Below are positions 13,920-21,912 of a DNA stretch of 64,000 bases, in pieces. The stretch covers positions 124,001-188,000 of the forward strand of contig JAIUPQ010000004.1 of NCBI GenBank assembly GCA_020161145.1, written 5' to 3'. How positions within the stretch are numbered: the stretch's first letter is position 1; the number at the start of each line of letters is the position of its first letter. A program made the translations under genes and the position numbers. Under the pieces are notes generated by a model that saw only the letters and a program-made list of their open reading frames with translations, had not been told where the DNA came from and made no database searches. The DNA comes from Pseudomonadota bacterium (GTDB lineage Bacteria; Pseudomonadota; Gammaproteobacteria; Burkholderiales; Burkholderiaceae_C).

Positions 13920-15128
13920 TCAGCGTGGCGCCAGCCCGCGCTGCACCAGCCGCACCCACAGCGCAGCGCCGGTGGGGATGACACCGTCGTTGAAGTCGTA
14001 GTGGGGGTTGTGCAGCGTGCAGGGCCCCAGGTCGTGATCGATGGCGGCATCGCCCGCGCGGTGGCCGCCGTCGCCGTTGCCGATGACGAAGTAGGCGCCC
14101 GGCTTTTCCAGCAGAAAGTAGCTGAAGTCCTCGGCGCCCATGGTGGGATCGAAGGTGTGGGTGCGGCTGGCGCCGACCACTTCCTGCATCACCGTGCGCA
14201 CGAAGTCGGCTTCGGCGTCGTGGTTGACGGTGGGCGGGTAGTTGCGGTGGAACTCGAAGTGCGCGGTGGCGCCAAAGGCGGCGGCGGTGTGCTGGGCGAT
14301 CTCGCCCATGCGTCGCTCAATCAGGTCCAGCACCGGCATGGTGAAGGTGCGCACCGTGCCCTGGATCACGCAGTGGTCGGGCACCACGTTGGTGGCCTCG
14401 CCGGTGTGGATCATGGTCACCGAGATCACGGCCGCATCGGTGGGCTTTTTGTTGCGCGTGACGATGGTCTGGAAGGCCTGCACCATCTGGCAGGCCACCG
14501 GCACCGGGTCGATGCCGTTGTGCGGCAGCGCCGCGTGCGCGCCCTTGCCGGTGACGGTGATCTTGAACTCGTTGCTGGACGCCATGGCCGGCCCACGGCA
14601 CACCGCGAGGTCACCCGCCGGCAGGCCGGGCCAGTTGTGCATGCCGAACACGGCGTCCATGGGAAAGCGCTGGAACAGGCCGTCCTTGATCATCTCGCGC
14701 GCGCCGCCCCCGCCTTCCTCGGCCGGCTGGAAGATCAGGTAGACGGTGCCGTCGAAGTCGGGGTGGGCGGCCAGATGCTGAGCCGCCGCCAGCAGCATGG
14801 CGGTGTGGCCGTCGTGGCCGCAGGCGTGCATCTTGCCTGGCGTGCGGCTGGCGTGGGCAAAGGTGTTGTGCTCGGTCATGGGCAGCGCGTCCATGTCGGC
14901 ACGCAGGCCGATGGCCCGCTCGCTGCGGCCCGCCGTGCCGCGAATCACGCCCACCACGCCGGTGGTGCCCAGGCCCCGGTGGTGCGCGATGCCCCATTCG
15001 GCCAGCTTGGCCGCCACCAGGTCGCTGGTGCGCACCTCCTCAAAGCACAGCTCGGGGTGGGCGTGGATGTCGCGGCGGATGGCGGCGATGGCCGGCGCGC
15101 CGGGGGTCAGGGTGTCGATCAGGGACAT
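13920..15128 (-). CDS. M20-family amidohydrolase (hippurate hydrolase-like)
   Basis: This 402-residue protein belongs to the M20D amidohydrolase/aminoacylase group, whose members remove acyl groups from N-acyl amino acids such as hippurate. It has the metal-binding region HACGHDGHTAML (near residue 100), QPAEEGGGGA with the catalytic glutamate (near 135), and MGAEDFSYF (near 340). The ATG at 15128 is selected because a GGAG lies 9 nt before it; a much longer in-frame reading further upstream is antisense to the oxidoreductase gene and spurious. The gene is divergent from the molybdopterin oxidoreductase gene across 45 bp. Confidence 0.93.
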   Translation of the reverse strand: MSLIDTLTPGAPAIAAIRRDIHAHPELCFEEVRTSDLVAAKLAEWGIAHHRGLGTTGVVGVIRGTAGRSERAIGLRADMDALPMTEHNTFAHASRTPGKMHACGHDGHTAMLLAAAQHLAAHPDFDGTVYLIFQPAEEGGGGAREMIKDGLFQRFPMDAVFGMHNWPGLPAGDLAVCRGPAMASSNEFKITVTGKGAHAALPHNGIDPVPVACQMVQAFQTIVTRNKKPTDAAVISVTMIHTGEATNVVPDHCVIQGTVRTFTMPVLDLIERRMGEIAQHTAAAFGATAHFEFHRNYPPTVNHDAEADFVRTVMQEVVGASRTHTFDPTMGAEDFSYFLLEKPGAYFVIGNGDGGHRAGDAAIDHDLGPCTLHNPHYDFNDGVIPTGAALWVRLVQRGLAPR

Positions 15129-15173
15129 GGTGAACAACTCCGCAGGGCTTTTGATGTTAGTCACAATCCTGCC

Positions 15174-17192
15174 ATGCACACCGTTCACGCCGCCTGCCCC
15201 CACGATTGCCCCGACACCTGTGCGATGAGCGTCACCACCGAGGGCGAGCGCATCGTGCGCATCCAGGGCCGTGCCGATCACCCCAGCACGGCCGGCGTGC
15301 TGTGCACCAAGGTCAGCCGCTACGCCGAGCGCACCGACCACCCCGAGCGCGTGCTCACGCCGCTCAAGCGCGTGGGCCGCAAGGGTGAGGGGCGCTTCGA
15401 GCCGGTGAGCTGGGATGAGGCGCTGGACGCCATCGCGGCCCGGCTCCAGGCCTTGCCGCCCGAGGCCGTGCTGCCTTACAGCTACGCCGGCACCATGGGC
15501 CTGGTGCAGGGCGATGGCATGGCGGCGCGCTTCTTCCACCGGCTGGGGGCGTCGCTGCTGGATCGCACCATCTGTGCCTCGGCCGGCGCGCTGGCGCTCA
15601 AGCAAAGCTATGGCGCCTCGGTGGGCATGCACCTCGAGGCGTTTGCGCAAAGCCGGCTGATCCTGATCTGGGGCAGCAACGCCATCGGCGCCAACCTGCA
15701 TTTCTGGCGCGTCGCCCAGGAGGCCAAGCGCGCCGGGGCCAGGCTGGTCGCCATCGACCCGCGCCGCAGCGAGACGGCCGAGAAATGCCACCAGCACATC
15801 GCGCTGCGGCCGGGCACCGACGGCGCGCTGGCGCTGGGCCTGATGCACGAGCTCATCGTTCACGACTGGCTGGACCACGACTACCTGGCGCGCCACGTCG
15901 AGGGCTGGCCCGCGCTGCGCGAGCGGGCCTTGCAATGGCCACCCGCCCGTGTGGCCGCCACCTGCGGCCTGACCGAGGCCGAGGTGCAAGACCTGGCGCG
16001 CGACTACGCCCACACCCGGCCGGCCGCCATCCGCCTCAACTACGGCATGCAGCGCGTGCACGGTGGTGGCAACGCGGTGCGGCTGATCACGCTGCTGCCC
16101 TGCCTGACGGGTGCCTGGCGCGAGGCGGGTGGCGGGCTGTTGCTGTCGGCCTCGGGCTGGGCCAAGCGCGTGGTGCGCGCCGACTGGTTGCAGCGCCCCG
16201 ACCTGCTGGCCGGCCGCACGCCGCGCACGCTCAACATGAGCGCTCTGGCCGACTGGCTGCAGCGCGACGCCGCGCCCGATTTCGGCCCCCGTGTGCAGGC
16301 CCTCATCGTCTACAACGCCAATCCCATGGCCGTGCTGCCCGACAGCCGCCGCGTGGCCCAGGCGCTGGCGCGCGAGGACTTGTTCACCGTGGTGCTGGAG
16401 CATTTCCTGACCGACACCGCCGACCACGCCGACTACGTGCTGCCGGCCACCACCCAGCTCGAACACTGGGATGCCCACACCAGCTATGGCCACACCTCAG
16501 TGCTGCTCAACGAGCCGGCCATCGCGCCGCGCGGCCAGGCGCGCAGCAACGCCGAGGTCTTTCGCCAACTGGCCGCCCGCATGGGCTACACCGACGCCTG
16601 TTTTGCCGACAGCGACGAGGCCATGGCCCGCGGCGCCTTCAGCGCCGAAGTGGACGCGGCCGAGCTGGCCCGCCAGGGCTGGTTCCAGTTGCCGCTGCCC
16701 GCACAGCCGTTTGCCGACGGCGGCTTTTTCACGCCCAGCGGCAAGGCCGTGGCCTGCAACGCCGACGTGCCTTTGCCCGACCACGTGCCCAACCACGAAT
16801 GCGCCGAGGCCACGCCTGCGCTGGCCGCGCGCTACCCGCTGGCGCTGATCACGCCGCCCTCGCGGCATTTCCTGAACTCCACCTTCGTCAACGTCAAAAG
16901 CCTGCGCGACATGGAGGGCGAGCCACAGGTGGAAATCCACCCCCACGACGCGGCCGCGCGCGGCATCGCCGACGGCCAGCACGTGCGCGTCTTCAACGAC
17001 CGCGGCGAATACCACGGTGTGGCCCGCGTCGGCAACCGCGCCCGGCCCGGCGTGGTCAACGCCCTGGGCGTGTGGTGGCGCAAGATGGGCTGGGCGGGCA
17101 CCAACGTCAATGAGCTGACCCATGGCGGCCTCACCGACCTGGGCGGCGCCCCCAGCTTCCACGACGCGCTGGTGGACGTGGCGCCGCTGTGA
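15174..17192 (+). CDS. Molybdopterin-dependent oxidoreductase
   Basis: This 672-residue protein is a DMSO-reductase/formate-dehydrogenase superfamily enzyme with bis-molybdopterin cofactor. The N-terminus carries a 4Fe-4S motif (CPHDCPDTC at residues 8-16 and a fourth cysteine in GVLCTKVSRY). The middle domain binds the cofactor (LILIWGSNAIGANLH, IDPRRSETAEKCHQ). The C-terminal molydop-binding domain begins near residue 555 (LALITPPSRHFLNSTF). No partner subunit or electron carrier is adjacent, there is no twin-arginine signal, and it is therefore probably a soluble cytoplasmic enzyme of unknown substrate. The next gene overlaps its stop by 4 nt (GTGA). Confidence 0.92.
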   Translation: MHTVHAACPHDCPDTCAMSVTTEGERIVRIQGRADHPSTAGVLCTKVSRYAERTDHPERVLTPLKRVGRKGEGRFEPVSWDEALDAIAARLQALPPEAVLPYSYAGTMGLVQGDGMAARFFHRLGASLLDRTICASAGALALKQSYGASVGMHLEAFAQSRLILIWGSNAIGANLHFWRVAQEAKRAGARLVAIDPRRSETAEKCHQHIALRPGTDGALALGLMHELIVHDWLDHDYLARHVEGWPALRERALQWPPARVAATCGLTEAEVQDLARDYAHTRPAAIRLNYGMQRVHGGGNAVRLITLLPCLTGAWREAGGGLLLSASGWAKRVVRADWLQRPDLLAGRTPRTLNMSALADWLQRDAAPDFGPRVQALIVYNANPMAVLPDSRRVAQALAREDLFTVVLEHFLTDTADHADYVLPATTQLEHWDAHTSYGHTSVLLNEPAIAPRGQARSNAEVFRQLAARMGYTDACFADSDEAMARGAFSAEVDAAELARQGWFQLPLPAQPFADGGFFTPSGKAVACNADVPLPDHVPNHECAEATPALAARYPLALITPPSRHFLNSTFVNVKSLRDMEGEPQVEIHPHDAAARGIADGQHVRVFNDRGEYHGVARVGNRARPGVVNALGVWWRKMGWAGTNVNELTHGGLTDLGGAPSFHDALVDVAPL

Positions 17193-18223
17193 GCCGACTG
17201 GCGCTCGCGCTGGCCGCCGGGCTGCTGGCGGGCTGTGGCCAGATCAGCTACCTGGCCCAGGCGGCGCAAGGTCATCTGGCGCTGCTGCAGGCTGCGCGCC
17301 CCATCCCCGACTGGCTGGCCGACCCGGCCACGCCCGCGCCGCTGCGCGAGCGGCTGGCGCGCGCGCAAGCCATGCGCGACTTTGCCGTGCGCGAGCTGCA
17401 TCTGCCCGACAACGACAGCTACCGCCGCTACGCCGATCTGGGCCGCAGCGCCGCCGTCTGGAACGTGGTGGCCGCACCCGAGCTCTCGCTGGAGCTGGTG
17501 CGCAGCTGCTTCCCCCTCGTCGGTTGCATCGGTTACCGGGGTTATTACAGCGAGGTTGACGCGCAGGCCGAGGGCCAGCGGCTGGCGGGCGAGGGCTACG
17601 AGATCAGCGTCTACCCGGTGCCTGCCTACTCCACGCTGGGCTATGCCAACTGGCTGGGAGGCGATCCGCTGTTGAACACCTTTGCGCTGGGCAGCGAGGA
17701 CGAGCTGGCCCGGCTGATGTTCCACGAACTGGCTCACCAGGTGGCCTATGCGCCGGGCGATACCGCGTTCAACGAGTCCTTTGCCACGGCGGTCGAGCGC
17801 CTGGGCCTGGCCCACTGGCGCGCGGCGCAGGGGCAGGGGCAGGCCATCACAGCGCCGGTGCAGGACGCGCGGCGGCTGGCGCTGCGCGCGCTGCTGCTGC
17901 GCAGCCGTGAGGCCTTGGGCCGGCTCTATGCCAGCGAGGTCAGCGACGCGGACAAGCGCATGGGCAAGGCCCGCATCATGGCCACGCTGCACAGCGACTA
18001 CGCCGAGCTGAAAGCGCAGTGGGGCGGCTGGGCCGGCTGGGATCCCTACATCGCGCGGCAAAACAACGCCACGCTGGCGCTGCAAGGGGCTTACGACGAC
18101 CAGGTGCCGGCTTTCGAGGCGCTGTTCGTGCGTGAGGGGCGGGACTTCACGCGCTTTTATGCCGAGGTGCAGCGGTTGGCCGAGTGGCCAGCCGCCGAAC
18201 GCCAGAGGCGGTGGCCGCCATGA
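17189..18223 (+). CDS. Putative zinc aminopeptidase lipoprotein
   Basis: The 344-residue product starts with a very short signal and a lipobox (LLAG-Cys16), so it is predicted to be a lipoprotein. A zincin motif HELAHQ lies near residue 180, with a downstream glutamate in FNESFAT, matching the uncharacterised family of predicted aminopeptidases (PF10023). The GTG start overlaps the stop of the oxidoreductase gene, and the stop overlaps the next gene by 4 nt. Peptide cleavage is inferred only from the motif. Confidence 0.85.
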   Translation: MSRLALALAAGLLAGCGQISYLAQAAQGHLALLQAARPIPDWLADPATPAPLRERLARAQAMRDFAVRELHLPDNDSYRRYADLGRSAAVWNVVAAPELSLELVRSCFPLVGCIGYRGYYSEVDAQAEGQRLAGEGYEISVYPVPAYSTLGYANWLGGDPLLNTFALGSEDELARLMFHELAHQVAYAPGDTAFNESFATAVERLGLAHWRAAQGQGQAITAPVQDARRLALRALLLRSREALGRLYASEVSDADKRMGKARIMATLHSDYAELKAQWGGWAGWDPYIARQNNATLALQGAYDDQVPAFEALFVREGRDFTRFYAEVQRLAEWPAAERQRRWPP

Positions 18224-18543
18224 GCGACATCCACGTCCATCGCACGCATGCACTGGGCCTGGCTCACGCCCGCAAGCTGCTGTGCCGCTGGCAGCCGCTG
18301 GCCGAAGACAAACTCTCGATGCGCTGCACACTGAAGGACGACGGCGAAGTCGCCACCCTGGCGTTCACCCGTATGGGCGCGCAAGGCACCTTCCGCGCCA
18401 CTGCCCGTGCTTTCGAGATCGATTGCAATCTGGGGCTGATCTTCAAGCCGCTGCGCGGCCAGTTCCAGAAGCTCACCGAGGAGTACCTCGATGGCGCCAT
18501 CGCCAAAGAGGTTGCCAAGGTGGCCGCCAAGGGGGCGCCGTGA
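18220..18543 (+). CDS. Polyhydroxyalkanoic acid system family protein
   Basis: This 107-residue protein resembles the PHA_gran_rgn family (PF09650), small proteins linked to polyhydroxyalkanoate granules. Visible features are the MSDIHVHRTHALGLAHARKL start and a beta-rich body ending in a lysine/alanine-rich helix (KEVAKVAAK). The ATG at 18220 overlaps the upstream stop; a longer frame from 18184 lies within the upstream gene. A PhaM-like protein is encoded nearby on the other strand. Confidence 0.82.
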   Translation: MSDIHVHRTHALGLAHARKLLCRWQPLAEDKLSMRCTLKDDGEVATLAFTRMGAQGTFRATARAFEIDCNLGLIFKPLRGQFQKLTEEYLDGAIAKEVAKVAAKGAP

Positions 18544-18565
18544 GGCGCACCCAGGTCGGGGCATC

Positions 18566-18611
18566 TTGGACAAATGAGCCCAATTGGGTTAAATTAATTG
18601 CTCATTTTGTC
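18566..18611 (+). promoter_or_regulatory. Promoter and palindromic operator of the Xre-RES toxin-antitoxin pair
   Basis: The promoter elements are TTGGAC at 18566-18571 and TTAAAT at 18589-18594, with a 17-nt spacer. Several palindromes overlap them. An imperfect inverted repeat pairs GACAAATGAGC (18569-18579) with GCTCATTTTGTC (18600-18611), and a perfect palindrome CCCAATTGGG sits between them at 18579-18588. The stretch is markedly AT-rich for this genome. Xre-RES antitoxins repress their own promoters, and this is the expected place for the operator. Confidence 0.7.
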
Positions 18612-18622
18612 GGATCTCTACC

Positions 18623-19135
18623 ATGGCCGCCTTGACCTCTGCCCCATCGCCCCGCGTGCCCCTGGTGCAGCCCCTGGGTGCGATGGAGGTGCGCTTTATC
18701 GATGAGGGCATGGGCTACGACACGCTCTACGACGCCGGCCTGGCTGACCGCATTGGCTTGGTGCGCCAGGGGTTGCCGGCCAAGGTGTTGACACGGATGG
18801 CCGGCGACATGGCCATCCCGCGCGAGCGGCTCTATGCGTGGCTGGGCATTGCCCGCACCACGGCCAATCGCAAGGTGCAGGCCGGTGAGTTGTTGAGCCA
18901 GGACGACAGCGAGCGCGCACTGGGCATCGCCCGCCTGGTGGGCCAGGTGCAGACCGTGGTCGCCCAGTCCGGTGCAGCCGAGGGTTTCGACGCCGCGCGC
19001 TGGACGGCGCAGTGGCTGGACGAACCCAATGCGGCGCTGAACGGCGAAACGCCCGGTTCGTTCATGGACACCGCCGACGGCCGCACGCTGGTGGCCAGCC
19101 TTGTGGCCCAGATGCAGACGGGCGCCTACGCTTGA
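18623..19135 (+). CDS. Xre/MbcA/ParS-type antitoxin
   Basis: The 170-residue protein is the antitoxin of a type II Xre-RES pair. The middle part is a helix-turn-helix region (MAIPRERLYAWLGIARTTANRKV, near 72-94), and the C-terminal part is the DUF2384 toxin-binding domain (WTAQWLDEPNAALNG, near 129, then GRTLVASLVAQMQTGAYA). The antitoxin would bind the RES enzyme and also the operator upstream. Its stop overlaps the TTG start of the toxin gene by 4 nt, the usual order of antitoxin then toxin. Confidence 0.92.
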   Translation: MAALTSAPSPRVPLVQPLGAMEVRFIDEGMGYDTLYDAGLADRIGLVRQGLPAKVLTRMAGDMAIPRERLYAWLGIARTTANRKVQAGELLSQDDSERALGIARLVGQVQTVVAQSGAAEGFDAARWTAQWLDEPNAALNGETPGSFMDTADGRTLVASLVAQMQTGAYA

Positions 19136-19599
19136 GGTCGCTCTGGCGCATTGCCGCCGACACGCCCGATTACGAAGCCCACGACCTCAGCGGCAAAGGC
19201 GCTGAAGTGTCCGGAGGCCGCTGGAACCGCGTGGGCGTGCCGCTGGTGTACGCCTCCACCTCGCGCGCGCTGGCCTGCCTGGAGACGGTCGTCCACCTTG
19301 CCCGCCACCCGCTGCCGCTGAACCGCTACCTGGTCGAACTGCACGTGCCCGACGCCGCCTGGGACGCGGCTGCAGTCGTGGCCCCCGAGGCCTTGGTCGG
19401 CTGGGACGCCCAGCCGGTGGGCAAGGCCTCGCTGGATTGGGGCAGCGCGTGGGCCACCGGTCGCAGCAGCCTGGTGGCGCGCGTGCCGTCGGTGGTGGTG
19501 CCCGAGGAACACAACGTGCTGCTCAACCCGGCCCATCCGGACGCGCGGCGAGTGCGGGCGGTCAAGGTGCGACGGTGGGTGTATGACGGGCGGTTGTGA
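19132..19599 (+). CDS. RES-domain toxin (NAD+-degrading)
   Basis: The 155-residue protein is a RES-domain toxin. Characterised family members degrade NAD+ and halt growth. The conserved residues are in place: Arg30 (SGGRWN), Tyr40 (PLVYAS), Glu51 (CLETVVH) and Ser120 (VPSVVV), followed by LLNPAHPDA. Translation starts at a TTG within the antitoxin stop (TTGA), so the toxin should be coupled to and weaker than the antitoxin. The last 38 nt overlap the end of glcF on the opposite strand. Confidence 0.92.
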   Translation: MRSLWRIAADTPDYEAHDLSGKGAEVSGGRWNRVGVPLVYASTSRALACLETVVHLARHPLPLNRYLVELHVPDAAWDAAAVVAPEALVGWDAQPVGKASLDWGSAWATGRSSLVARVPSVVVPEEHNVLLNPAHPDARRVRAVKVRRWVYDGRL

Positions 19600-20857
19600 T
19601 GCGGGGCTCTCCGGTCTGGTTTTCGGAGCCATGCGTGTCGACCGCCGCATCCACCCACTCCACCCAATGCATCACCGGCAGTTGGGTGCCCGCCTGCAGA
19701 TGCTGGATGCAGCCCACGTTGGCGCTGAGGATGACCTGGGGCGTCAGGGTTTGCAGATGCCCCAGCTTGCGCGTGCGCAGGCGTTCGGACAGCTCGGGCT
19801 GCAAGACCGAGTAGGTGCCGGCCGAGCCGCAGCACAGGTGGCTCTCTAGCGGCACGCGCACCTCGGCGCCCAGTTGCGCCAGCGCGGCCTCCACCACGCC
19901 CCGCGTGCGCTGGCCGTGCTGCAGTGAGCACGGCGGGTGCCAGGCGACCACGGGGCCGTCGGTTGCGGGCTTGAACGCGGCCACGATGTCGGGCAGAAAG
20001 TGCGACACGTCCACCGCCAGCGCGGCGATGCGTCGGGCGCGCTCGGCATACTCGGGCTCGCTGTGCAGCAGGTGGGGCCAGTCGGCGATCTGCGTGCCGC
20101 AGCCCGAGGCGTTGCTGACGATGGCCTCGACCTGTTCCTGCACCACATAAGGCCACCAGGCCTCGACGTTGCGGCGCGCATCGGCGCGGGCGCCTTCGGC
20201 GTCCGACAGGTGCTCGCGCAGCGCGCCGCAGCAGCCGGCCTCGTCGCTGACCACCACCTGGATGCCGGCCGCATCCAGCACGCGGGCGGTGGCGCTGTTG
20301 ATGTTGGGCGCCAGCGCCGGCTGCACGCAGCCCATCAGCAGCAGCACCTTGCGCGGATGCTCGCGCGTGGGCCAGCGGTGGGCGTCGCCGCCCGGGCCGG
20401 CCGGTGGCACATGGTGTTTGAGCGCGGGCGGCAGCAGCGGCCGCAGCGCGCGGCCCAGTTTGAGGGCCGGGCCGAACAGCGGTGAGGTCAGCCCTTCTTT
20501 GAGCGCCCAGCGCTGTGCGCGCTCGGCGGCCGGGCGCGGCACCCGCGCGTCCACCAGGCGGCGGCCGTGGGTGACGAGCTGGCCGTATTGCACGCCGCTG
20601 GGGCAGGTGGTTTCGCAGGCGCGGCAGGTCAGGCAGCGGTCGAGATGGGCCTGGGTCTGGCGCGTGGGCGGCTGGCCTTCCAGCATCTGGCGGATCAGGT
20701 CGATGCGGCCACGCGGGCTGTCGTTCTCGTTGCCCAGCTCCTGGAAGGTAGGGCAGGTGGCGGTGCAAAAGCCGCAGTGCACGCAGGCCCCGATCAGGTG
20801 CTGCGCGGCCTGGGCGTCGGTGTCGCCGTGGAACTCGGGGGCGAGGGTGGTGTGCAT
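19562..20857 (-). CDS. glcF: Glycolate oxidase iron-sulfur subunit
   Basis: GlcF is the iron-sulfur subunit of glycolate oxidase (GlcDEF), which oxidises glycolate to glyoxylate and feeds electrons to the respiratory chain. The 431-residue protein has two 4Fe-4S clusters with cysteines at 25, 28, 31, 35 and 75, 78, 81, 85, and two CCG domains (DEAGCCGALREH, ESHLCCGSAGTYS). It is slightly longer than usual because of a C-terminal tail, the part that overlaps the RES toxin gene. The start codon overlaps the glcE stop by one base. Confidence 0.95.
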   Translation of the reverse strand: MHTTLAPEFHGDTDAQAAQHLIGACVHCGFCTATCPTFQELGNENDSPRGRIDLIRQMLEGQPPTRQTQAHLDRCLTCRACETTCPSGVQYGQLVTHGRRLVDARVPRPAAERAQRWALKEGLTSPLFGPALKLGRALRPLLPPALKHHVPPAGPGGDAHRWPTREHPRKVLLLMGCVQPALAPNINSATARVLDAAGIQVVVSDEAGCCGALREHLSDAEGARADARRNVEAWWPYVVQEQVEAIVSNASGCGTQIADWPHLLHSEPEYAERARRIAALAVDVSHFLPDIVAAFKPATDGPVVAWHPPCSLQHGQRTRGVVEAALAQLGAEVRVPLESHLCCGSAGTYSVLQPELSERLRTRKLGHLQTLTPQVILSANVGCIQHLQAGTQLPVMHWVEWVDAAVDTHGSENQTGEPRITTARHTPTVAP

Positions 20858-21912
20858 CAGGTCAACCGCTGGGTATGGAACACGCCGTGGGGGTCGAACG
20901 CCGCCTGCACGGCCTGCTGCAAGGCCGTGGGCGCGGGTGGGGTGTGGCCCCACCACAGCCGGGCGTGGCCTTGGGCGGCGCGCACGGCGGCGTGCACGGC
21001 CTCCGGCGGCGCACTGGTCAGCAGCCAGCGCTGGGCGCCATGCCATTCCACCAGCATGTCGCCGGGCAACGCCAGCGCTGGCGTGGCGGGCGGCAGCGCC
21101 AGCCGCCACAAGCGGGCGTGGCCGGCGGCGTCTTCAAGCCGGGCGTGGGTGAAGAACTCGTCGTGCTGATCGCGCAGGCCTTGCCAGAAGCCTTGCGCGG
21201 CCTCGAAGGCAATGGGCTCGCCGCCGTGGCGGGCCAGTTGCGCCAGCGCGGCCGCCACGGCGGCGCGGGCGCCGCGCAGGCGCACGGCCAGCGTGCCCTG
21301 CCACCAGGCGCTGGCGTTCAGTGGCAGCGGCTGGCTGGCCCAGTCGGCCAGCTGCGCCAGCGCCGCGTCCTGCGGCAGCGCAAAGCGCAGCGTGGCTTCG
21401 GCCGGGGCCAGGGGCACCACGCGCAGGCTGGCTTCGGTGATGACGCCGATGGCGCCCCAGGAGCCGGCCAGCAGCCGTGCCACGTCGTAGCCAGCCACGT
21501 TTTTGATGACGGTGCCGCCAAAGCGCAGGGCCTCGCCCCGGCCATTGACCATGCGCACACCCAGCAGGTGGTCGCGCAGGCTGCCGGCGGCCACGCGTGC
21601 GGGGCCGGCCAGGCCGGCCGCGACCATGCCGCCCACGGTGCCGCTGTGCGGCGCCGGCGCCAGGCGCGGCGGCTCGAAGGCCAGCGCCTGGCCTCGCGTG
21701 GCCAGCAGGTCTTCCACCTCGGCCAGCGGCGTGCCGGCGCGGGCGGTGATGACCAGTTCGCTGGGCTGGTAGTCGGTGATGCCGCTGGCGCTGACCAGCA
21801 GCGTCTCGCCACCGTGCGGCCCGCCCAGCGCATGCTTGCTGGCATGGCCGCGCACGGCCAGCCGCGTGCCGCTGGCGGCGGCGTCCTGGATGGCGGCGAT
21901 GACGTCCTTCAA
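20857..21912 (-). CDS. glcE: Glycolate oxidase FAD-binding subunit
   Basis: GlcE is the second FAD-binding subunit of glycolate oxidase. The 351-residue protein has the FAD_binding_4 fold with HSGTVGGMVAAGLAGP (near residue 88) and GGTVIKNVAGYDVARL (near 131). The likely start is a TTG at 21910-21912 that overlaps the glcD stop codon (TTGA), so translation should be coupled to glcD. The operon order on this strand is glcD-glcE-glcF. Confidence 0.93.
   Translation of the reverse strand: MKDVIAAIQDAAASGTRLAVRGHASKHALGGPHGGETLLVSASGITDYQPSELVITARAGTPLAEVEDLLATRGQALAFEPPRLAPAPHSGTVGGMVAAGLAGPARVAAGSLRDHLLGVRMVNGRGEALRFGGTVIKNVAGYDVARLLAGSWGAIGVITEASLRVVPLAPAEATLRFALPQDAALAQLADWASQPLPLNASAWWQGTLAVRLRGARAAVAAALAQLARHGGEPIAFEAAQGFWQGLRDQHDEFFTHARLEDAAGHARLWRLALPPATPALALPGDMLVEWHGAQRWLLTSAPPEAVHAAVRAAQGHARLWWGHTPPAPTALQQAVQAAFDPHGVFHTQRLT

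Noticed and set aside
13122-15173. A plus-strand in-frame extension of nearly 700 codons before the molybdopterin oxidoreductase.
   Set aside because: It lies antisense to the M20 amidohydrolase and cysteine hydrolase genes and has no recognisable domain. The iron-sulfur motif starts right after the ATG at 15174.
15129-16493. A long upstream extension of the M20 amidohydrolase frame on the minus strand.
   Set aside because: It is antisense to the oxidoreductase gene, and the conserved domain begins at the ATG at 15128, which has a ribosome binding site.
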